From Clytia hemisphaerica (taxonomy: Eukaryota > Cnidaria > Hydrozoa > Leptothecata > Clytiidae), in assembly GCA_902728285.1 (NCBI GenBank), contig CACVBU010000185.1:1812000-1875999 (forward strand): a DNA stretch of 64,000 bases. Reading direction: 5' to 3'. The notes below the pieces were generated by a model. It worked only from the letters and a program-made list of their open reading frames with translations, was not told where the DNA came from and ran no database searches. Shown here piece after piece: positions 55,588 to 64,000 of this stretch. How positions within the stretch are numbered: the stretch's first letter is position 1; each line of letters begins with the position of its first letter. Made by a program: the position numbers and the translations under genes.

Positions 55588-55685
55588 TCTAGAGTACACA
55601 CAACGTTGTTTCAACGTCAATTTAACGTTCACAACATCCATATAACGTTTGAGGTATGTTGAATCAATGTTGTGTGTCAGCTGGG
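55588..55685. mobile_element. Short MITE, CAGCTGACACACAAC ends
   Basis: Diverged copy of the 50153-50250 family: ACACACAACGTTG on the left, TGTTGTGTGTCAGCTGGG on the right, AACGTT repeats inside. Confidence 0.82.
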
Positions 55686-56614
55686 ATATTCTTGTGGGCT
55701 GCAATGACTTCCCTTCAATGACGTACGGTCTTTCAGAGGTTTTTGGTTTCCCGTTGCAATTAATTTGGAACAATATCCAAACAGCCCACTGACTGTCGGA
55801 TTATTTTGTTTCGAATATAATATTGTTGTAAGAAGTTTACCGAATTGCGTGTGTGTGGAATCAATTACCTTAAAGAAATATATATTAGCTCCCAATATAT
55901 TAAGAGGCAGGATGTAAAGAGTGGAGTAGGTGAATGCACTCAGCTATCACACTTATATTATGTGGATGTTAGAAGATGCGGTTGTGTACCTGCTATGTTG
56001 AATTGATGTATATGTACAGCTAGGCTGGCGACTTTGACCCAACAACAATATGGATTCTCGGTATCAAAATATTCTTGGAAAACTTAACACTATTAATGAC
56101 TAATGTCACAACTTTATTAGCAAACATATAAATGAGGTTGGTGATTCTGATATACGAAAACAGCTAAGAAAATGAGCTGATCTCTCAATACTTGGCTAGG
56201 GAGACCATGTTACGTCTTAGCTGAAAGATTTAGTTTCAATAGTCTGACAACTGCCTGTCTAGACAGTGGCTAAAGGAGGCCTGTAATCAATGAAAACAAT
56301 TAGATCAAAAATATGTAATTTAAATCATGGTGTGTGTAATTATAGTATCATTTGGTAATTGGCCTTTCCTTAATGATTTTCATCAGTTTCATGCCATGTT
56401 TTGATGGATTCCTTTGATGTGAATCTAAAATGTTTCCTGTGTCCTTTCCATGATTTTCTTTTTTTTTGAAATTTTGAACCGATTTGTTTGCCAAAACCAT
56501 ATGCTATTTCTCTTTTGCAAAATAATGGCTTGTAATGGCAATCAATATCTTAATTAATTTTGTATGGCTGTTTGTTAGCATTTGTTTTTGTGAGTCAGCT
56601 ACATTTCATTGATA
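55686..56614. other. No gene recognised
   Basis: AT-rich with short frames only. Confidence 0.5.
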
Positions 56615-57147
56615 CACGTTGAAAGAACAAACTATATAAGAACATAAGGCTTATATGGACAAAAATATCCCGGGGGGGGGGGGTACTACCCTTGTCGACC
56701 GACGGGGGTGCTCCGCTGAGGTTCGAAAAATGGACCCTACGTGGGACTCGAAATTTGCGAAAAAAGTGACCCTGAATGGGACTGAAATTCCAAAATTTTC
56801 TCAAATTTTCTACTTTTTCCCCAAATTTTCCAAAAAAAGGCACCCTACGAGGGACTGATTTTTCCATTTTGGTGTTTTTGCGACCCTACCTGGGACTCGT
56901 GGAGGTTAGAAAAGGTACCCTGACCAGCGGAGCATCCCCGTAACCCATCTTGCCCTAGTACCCCCCCCCCCCCCCCCCGGGAAAAATATTAAGAGCAATA
57001 AGAACGTTTTTTCGCAATAAGAATCGCAAATACAATAAATGGCCAAATTAAGAAAATCTTAAGAATATTTTTAGGCTAAAACTTTAAAGTCAAAACAGCC
57101 CGAATGAATGCTTCAAAAAAATTTTAGATGTTTTTATAAAAAACGTG
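56615..57147 (-). mobile_element. TA-type MITE, CACGTTTTTTATAAGAACA family, split by a nested insert
   Basis: TA-flanked ends CACGTT (56615) and AAAACGTG (57147). Interior matches 54163-54415 and 58649-58901 except for the insert 56669-56981. Confidence 0.9.
56669..56981. mobile_element. CCCGGGGGG-ended element nested in the MITE, 8-bp target duplication
   Basis: Inverted ends CCCGGGGGGGGGGGGTACTA and TAGTACC followed by a C run and CCCGGG, with TGCTCCGCTG and ACCCTAC..GGGACTCG blocks on both arms. AAAAATAT stands on both sides (56661-56668, 56982-56989). An 8-bp duplication fits hAT-like or P-like transposition. A decayed relative lies at about 59466-59525. Confidence 0.9.
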
Positions 57148-58648
57148 TAGGCGTTCAGTGCGAAAAAGATCATATGTATTTTCAGTCACTGGTTAGTAAA
57201 AAGGGTTGAACACCTAAACTATGATACCACGCCGGCTACGCGAGAGATACCAAACGTCGGAAAAATATATGTGCAGAGGTTATATCTTATCACGGCAGTT
57301 TACGGGAAAACATTTTAGCAGCGTTTGGAGCAGACACTGTAAACACCTCTGCCACTGCTTACTCCTCCCCGGGCTAATCAACGTTTTCAAACTTACCCTA
57401 CCTCAAAAACTATCCCCATATTTAGTGATCTTATGTAGACGATAAGATCGTCTAGCTATATAGCAAGCAAAAACTCTAATAGCCCAGGGAAGCAGATTAA
57501 TCAATTTAGTTGCTATGAGGTGACTTATTTGACCTTTTGACACCCTAATTTGAAAATCATCAAATCTGTTGATAACAATAATCACCGGATAAAATAATCA
57601 ATACTGAGCCTTTGAAGAAATATTTGGAATTTCAACTCTTAAACCTCTATAATTAAATATGTGCGGTGGAATTTGTTTGAACTTGTGATAATATGCTATT
57701 AATTTATAACTACCAGACAGAGGTAAAAATAATTCTAAACAATTTCGGGTTTAATCGAGATTTTTGCATGAATTTCCGTCTAAAAACGGAAAAAATTCAT
57801 ACTTTCACTTCCACAACTTATAATCTTTATTTTCCTATCTCTTAAAAACATTCAAAACAATTTCTAATTTCGGCTTGTTTACCGAACCTTTGTAATCTCG
57901 CGTGCTCAAAAAATGATAACTCCACAACTCGAACCTCTATTACTAGATTGTCTCCTAAATAAAACAAGTTGCTGGTCCCTTCAGTTAACAATGCCTTATG
58001 ATACTTAATATACCGGCAGTTAGTCACACTAGGAAATCTAGCTTTCAGAAAAAACAACATCAGTCATCTACAGGATGTATTTGCACAACAAGGATGAGAG
58101 TTACCTGAATCAAGTTCACAAGAGAATTAATTAAAACTTGAAAGTTTGAAACAAAATAAAACGTGCAGCAGCCAAAATCAACCAACCAAAATTTGTCATT
58201 CAATTCCCGAGACAGCGCTTCGATTTTTAAGGCCTGGCTTATACGCTAAAGTAAAAATAATTCCGCATATGTAAATGGGTCATTATGTTTATGAGAAGGG
58301 GGTGTACTAGAATACTTTTTCTTCTTGTCCACCTATCAATATATATAACTCCAAAAGAATACCTCTGTAACATATGAAACTCTCAAATACTTATACCACA
58401 CCCTAATAATCTTTCTTACGTTTCTAATTTAACCATAATCTTATTGCCTAAATTCAAACATCGTATTTTTCATCAACTCGTTTTTCCAAAAGATTGACGT
58501 CTTTTTTACTTCTACGTGCTCGAAAATGAAAAATCGCTTTAATCTCGATGCTACCACAGTTTTTGAAAACATTCAAGATGAATGAGGATAATTTTGCCTC
58601 CCCAAAGTTTATGGGTTGAGGCGTGCGTGCAATCTTAAGTTTGTAATA
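57148..58648. other. No gene recognised
   Basis: A palindrome GTAGACGATAAGATCGTCTA lies near 57435-57454. The 74-codon frame 57221-57445 is Cys-containing but unrecognised. Nothing else is supported. Confidence 0.45.
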
Positions 58649-58901
58649 CACGTTTTTTTATAAGAACAAAACAAACTATATAAGAAAATGAGGCTTCGCT
58701 GACCAAAATGTTTAGAACAAGTTAAAAACATTTTTAGGCTTTGTGGACTCTAAAACACCCGTTTTCTTGGGAAAATGGGTAAAAATGGTCATAAAATGAT
58801 GAAAATAAGAACATGTTAAGAACATTTTAAGGCTTGGAACCCAAAAAAATAAGAACATCTAAAGGCTTCAAAAAATTTGGATGTTCTTATAAAAAAATGT
58901 G
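58649..58901 (-). mobile_element. TA-type MITE, CACGTTTTTTATAAGAACA family
   Basis: 253 bp flanked by TA, ends CACGTTTTTTTATAAGAACA and TGTTCTTATAAAAAAATGTG. The best-preserved member in the window. Confidence 0.94.
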
Positions 58902-61643
58902 TAAGAGGTTTGGGAAGATTTGTAAGCATTAATAAAATAACTCGCAAATACAACTGGAGTTCTTTATGCCTCTCCAAGAGAGATCATTCGATCGCGACAA
59001 ATTCTCACGAAAAAAGAACCCAAGATGTCACTAAAATGACCTGGTTTATAATCTTAAATGTACTAGGATTGTCAAGCCTAAAAAGTTAACCTAGAAAGAA
59101 TCTATGATTCTTATAACTTGAATCCTAAATCCTAAACACACATGCATTTTTGCAGTGTTTTCATAATTTTTTTTGTTTCAGCAAAAATATGTGCATTGAC
59201 AATCATTTGTTTACACCACTCCCATGACATTTTAATTTAATTACATTTTCGCTATTCATCATTCAGTCACAACGAACATTGTTGAGATTCTCTAGACATC
59301 ATTCATTAAGTTAAATGTACATTCTGCGGTTTCGTGTCTTTTTTGTCTCGTTTCTTCTGTTGCTGCTTAGTGCTTTTTCTGCAAGAAGGACCGTTGCCCT
59401 TATGATTTTTATCAGTCGGGCGAACACCTGAGGAAGCGAGAAGGAACGCCGAGCTAAGGAAAGTACTACCCCTGCCGAGCATCATGGATTTGCCGCTAAG
59501 GTTCAAAAACTGGACCCTACCCTCGTATTTAGAAACTTTTTTAGAAATTTACGACTACAAATGACCCAGACTGGAATTTTTTGAATGTTCTAATATTATT
59601 ATAATTCATGCTATTGTTTGTCCTGGGTAAGTGGTTACTTTTGTCTTCGTTGATTGCGCGATGAATAGAATCTCGATTCGTCGGCACAGCGTCAATATAT
59701 GATTTTGACCTGTGCTTTTCACGGTACTGAATTCGCCAATCCAGGTTCTAGATAATTCGCCAAGGCGCCAGCCTATCAAAAACAAAGCAGAAACCCTGAT
59801 AAACATACGATATATCACATTCCTATCAAATTTAATGCCTTAAAAACACCTTTCCAGCTCTATCGTTGGTGAAACCTCAAGAATTTTTGAAAAACCTTAG
59901 GAACGTTAATGAAATTAAACGATTGCTTTTTGCGGCTAGTCAGAAGTAACAGTCTAGTGGATATGTGATAATATAGTTGACAAGTTGACGTCAAGCAGTA
60001 CATAAAATACCGGTATAGACGCCACAAACTAAAAAGACGTTTTTCGCAAGTTTTGGACTATCTATTTGTTTCTATATTTCTTACTTTCTTTTTTTTTCTA
60101 TAAATTGTGTAATTCTCATTGGGGTATGGTCGCTAATTGACCATGTCTCGTCCAAGTCCTTTTTTGAATCATATGCTGCGCTTCTAAAATGAATGAAAGC
60201 TTGTCTTTGGAGCAAGATAATCAAAATATTTGGTATACTTCAAATTTTTTTGCTGCACTGATTTCTTCTGAAAAATAATTTTTTCTTTCCGGAAATTATT
60301 CGTTAATTTGAGTGGAATTTTTCGCTTATTTATGTGATCATTATAATTTCAAATAATTTCAAAACAAGAAAAAATATATTAATTGTGGGACCCCCTAGCT
60401 AATTTTTTTGTTTATGTCACTACTAATTCGCAAAATTCTGATAATTATCTGTAAATGAATGAAATACCTATTTGCTTTTCTGATCTGTTCTGAGAGGGGA
60501 TCATCTAATTGCTTCCGTTTTCAATCTTGTACCCAGAGTGCAGATTTTTACTGGTCGACGTGATATCAGAATCTTAATAAAACGAACTGAAGGACTGGGC
60601 TCGAGAGTTTCATTTTACCTACCTTCTGAAAACAATGTTGGTGAAAAGAATTTTTTATTTAAAAAGAATTCGTCTATTTTCCAGAAAATCCCAACATTTT
60701 TCAATAATTTCAAAACTCTTGAGAAAATAAAGAGTCTAAAATCTGACGAATTCCAAAAGTCTTCTCATAAAACTTTGAAATATCAAAACAACCTCCTTTA
60801 ATACCTATAAAGTAAAGACTGTCAACTTCGTATCGTGTACATACACTTTTTGGATGTGATTTAACCCTCGCGTTTGCTTTGACATAACTATGAGCACACA
60901 TGTACTTGTTGACCTATATGTTAGGGCCATAGAACAGTCATGAACACAAATACAGGAGGGAATTTGATTGGGTTATTAGAGGTTATCGGGTAAGTATGTG
61001 TGGAACGAACCAGTAGCGTGGTGGGTAGACCACTTGGGTGAGTTTAAGAAGAACATCCTAATTATGAAAACACATATTTCGCGTGAAGCCGACCGGTTTC
61101 AATCGTTTTTGGAAAGAACACAGAAGCGTATTAACGAGAGGATTCCAAAAATTGATGTACCAAAAATTTAGAATAACCCTAACTAAAGATATCTGCAAAA
61201 AATAGATATTTAAGTCAAAGAATCCGTCGAAAAGAAGACGTCAAAATAATGCCACCATGCTACTGGACCGGCCCTCTGAAAACCAACTCTTAGAGAGTTT
61301 GTTCACTCTTATACGAATACAGAAGAGCTGGTATTTTTCCGTTCAAAATTTAAGCGGAAAAAATTAATTGGCTAAAGCTGCGTAAATGAGCGTCTGGCCA
61401 CTGAAATCGTATTAATTAGGGTTGATTAGACATCGGTAAGCAAGGCTACGCCTCTATTAATGAATATTTTTCACTTGCCGTCATTTTCTTAATTATAGAT
61501 CTTTGGTCAGTGTTTGGACATGACTAATACTTATTTTCAAGTAAAAATTAAAAAAGATAATTTTATAATGTTTGCTAACACATAGGTCTGGGTAAGGTTA
61601 CTTTGGTTTTAATCTAAAGTTTTGATGAAACTTTAGAGTTTAG
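58902..61643. other. No gene recognised; relic of the CCCGGGGGG family
   Basis: 59466-59525 matches the left part of the 56669-56981 element (AGTACTACCCCTGCC, then TGGACCCTACC). Other frames (for example 60538-60801) are Lys/Phe/Asn-rich and look like AT-rich noise. Confidence 0.5.
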
Positions 61644-62820
61644 TGTACCCATGAACATATAAACGACTAGACATCTATCTTTTGTTGTCTCTTTGAACCG
61701 AGCTTCGTTGCGGCCTGTTTTTCAAAATTGGTATGAAAAATCCGACAATATTCCGTCATAATTTTATTTCTTTGAATTTTTTAGGTAAAAGGATTGATAG
61801 CTTGAACATTAGTATATGTAATCACATGATAACGAGTGCAATTCGAATATAATTGCACGAGTGATTTTTTTGTTATTAATTTTCCGAGTCCGAAAGGACG
61901 AGGAAAATTTGAAACAAAAAAATCACGAGTGCAATTTTCGAATTGTACGAGTTATTATGTGATTACGAGCTAATCGCACAATGGCTTTCACTACTTTTTC
62001 CCAGTTAGGAAAGTAAATTACAGAAATTACACTGAGAGTTTTATATTATTCTCTTCTCTTTATGTCGTTCTTTTATTGTTGTTTATTGATTTTCTTTCTC
62101 ACAAAATAAATTTCGAATGCAATTAAAACGTTCGATGCAAAAAAAATTAAAGAAAAAACATTAAAATCAATTTTGTAAATATTGGCGCCTCATTGAAGAG
62201 TGTGATTAACGATTAATTGCTCTCTACAGGATGCAATTAACGATTAATTGCTCTCTTTGAAGGTGCGCCAAAGAAGAAAAAATAACTCATCGTGCGATTA
62301 CTCGTAATACACAAAAAAAAATTATTTTCGAATTTTTTCACAAGTTTGCAATATATTTAATCAACATTTTCAACTTTGAAATGCAGGATTTCAACTGCGT
62401 GTATACTTTTTGAATCCCTTTTGTCACTCCAATATTTTTTTTTATGACTTGAAAAAAATAGCTTGCCAAAGTTGAGAGCATGTGTCATAAGAATATCAAA
62501 ATTAGAATGTGACAGTTTCCAAAATTATTGGACACTTTTATGTCAAAATTTAGAAATATTAGTCGGAGTTTTGACAAGCTGAAGATGATTTTGCCTCTAT
62601 TATCTTTGTTATGATATAGATAAAAGACTTGAGAAGAGTAGAACAACAGAGACTTTTGTCGAAGTTTTGACGTTGTTAGCAAGGTATTCCCATGAGGTAT
62701 ATGATCAAAATTTATTGTTTCATTTGATGATTTTAACGAGGCGGCAACGAAGCTAGCACAGTTATCTTCAAAAATACAAAGGAGATGAATGTCCAGTCGT
62801 TTATATGTTCATGGTGTACC
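61644..62820. mobile_element. 1.2-kb inverted-repeat element, CATATAAACGACT ends
   Basis: Inverted ends of about 90 bp: GTACCCATGAACATATAAAC at the left and its partner GTTTATATGTTCATGGTGTAC at 62800-62820 (first 20 shared bases), continuing to GCTTCGTTGC on both arms. Interior shares sequence with 34004-34500. Holds the hairpin MITE 61819-61966 and a doubled ATTAACGATTAATTGCTCTC at about 62205-62250. No transposase is recognised. Confidence 0.85.
61819..61966. mobile_element. MITE, TAATCACATGATAACGAG ends
   Basis: 148 bp near-palindrome: outer TAATCACAT / ATGTGATTA, inner GAGTGCAATTCGAA and CACGAGTGATTTTTTTGTT pair with their mirror images. Confidence 0.88.
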
Positions 62821-64000
62821 CCAAAATTCTAAAAATACTGGAGCTGTTATATCATTGAGTATAAAGCTCGATTTCTAACGTTTCCCAGGCAAGAAAGAGT
62901 GAAGCCACTTATTATTTCCTATCAGATCGCGCCTAAAACGCGTCGTAATCATGACGATGGATTGTATCTAGCGATTCCTTTGTGTTTGAGGACTGCATTA
63001 TTTTAAATCTAACGATAGATTTTAGTTTCAATCCGTGGTTTGTGTAAAAACAACGCGCAGGTGTTCTGGTTGGGAAATAAGTGGTTTCATTTCCCATCCA
63101 GGAGTCTCAAGTCTAACCCTTCAGGTTTGGTAGTCAATGGTTATAGTCTTACGCAAATCAAAAAATATTGCGACCACACATGCACCTACCTTTAAAAAAT
63201 TAATCATTTAAAGTCATCTCTTGATCGATTCCTTTAAATCTTGATTAATGGCCGGCAATCATTTCTTTATTGCACATACCACCCCATGGTGGGTCGTTAA
63301 AAATCACTTATTGAAAATCAACGTGATTTCCTGAAATGTCTAGAAAATGATTTTTTGCACAATTTATTCGAAGCTTGGCTTGTATGATTGCTTTTAAACG
63401 ATCCTATGTCTAGACAAGGTCTAAATTTCGGTTCTTGGGTTACTTTTTGTCGGTAAAAATCTAATCTAGGAAAACAATTTAAACTTTTAAGAAAAACCCC
63501 TGGTGGGTACTTGATTTCTAAACGACGGCATGTGCTGCAAAAATGGATTTCAAAATCGAACCCTTTACAGTGCAGCTCTTAAGCAGTGAAAAGGTACCTT
63601 TACAGTGCATTTTACCGAACGTTCCTGACCCTTACAGTGTAGTTTGACTATCTTATTTTGTTGAAGCCACCTGAAAATGAGCATGAGATGTCGACACAAT
63701 GTTTACAAAACAAATCCAAAATGGGTACGAGCCAAAACCAAAAAGATACATTTTTACAGATTTTGACTATCAGATGTTACTGTCCCCAAATACACCCTTA
63801 CATCAGTATCCAGCTAAAAAGAAAACTCGTGTAGTGCACTCTATGAAAAGTAAACGCTTACAGTGCATTTCGAGGGTCTTGAAATACCTAACCTTATTAA
63901 GGGGTGGGTCGCCCCCCCCCCCGGGAGAAAATCTTTCAAGTACTTTTTTAGTTAAAAGATATAGTTCAGTTTTGGTGGTCTATATCATCATCATCATCAC
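62821..64000. other. No gene recognised; TTACAGTGCA motif cluster
   Basis: TTACAGTGCA stands at 63565, 63600 and 63858, with TTACAGTGTA at 63632. A C-run and CCGGGAG at 63911-63926 resemble an end of the CCCGGGGGG family. The window ends in an ATC microsatellite. Confidence 0.55.

Noticed and set aside
60538..60801. 87-codon Lys/Phe/Asn-rich frame
   Set aside because: Composition is that of AT-rich noise; no domain and no conservation seen.

Overview
The window is nuclear DNA of an AT-rich animal genome, most likely an early-branching or marine invertebrate. Cnidarian-like is a guess from overall style, not something the sequence proves. The evidence for an animal is spliced genes with GT-AG introns, a secreted DAN/gremlin-type cystine-knot gene, jockey/CR1-like LINEs, a Ty3/gypsy element and many short inverted-repeat transposons. 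No prokaryotic features are seen.

Two host genes are supported. The first is TBP, the TATA-box-binding protein, on the + strand. Five short exons (19260-19347, 22173-22264, 22677-22740, 23729-23832, 36344-36515) encode nearly the whole C-terminal saddle domain and the stop codon. The N-terminal exon(s) were not found. The exons are too short to show up as long ORFs, so the gene is easy to miss. Its last intron is 12.5 kb and holds a diverged repeat array, several SINE-like inserts and a LINE. Its first visible intron holds a complete coding-free LTR element. The second gene is a single-exon secreted cystine-knot protein on the - strand (46191-46706), resembling gremlin/DAN BMP antagonists.

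Layout. 1-3.7 kb: broken Ty3/gypsy element (- strand), including an 80-bp near-perfect palindrome inside reverse transcriptase. 3.9-5.85 kb: broken LINE (+). 5.84-12.95 kb: a 7.1-kb structure bounded by inverted repeats and a 7-bp target duplication. It contains a duplicated minisatellite block, a nested inverted-repeat element with a LINE nested inside that, and a roughly 210-bp satellite carrying CRE-like TGACGTCA sites. 13.3-14.76 kb: inverted-repeat element with TTCACGCA repeats. 14.76-18.76 kb and 37.39-41.05 kb: two direct copies of a roughly 4-kb unit flanking the visible TBP exons. 19.26-36.5 kb: TBP. 41-64 kb: the gremlin-like gene in a field of MITEs, including a 2.3-kb element with CCCTGGTC ends and a 1.2-kb element with CATATAAACGACT ends.

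The mobile elements are nested, and several insertions can be checked inside the window because an empty site or a target-site duplication is present. This gives relative ages without outside data. No bacterial-style gene system or CRISPR array is present.
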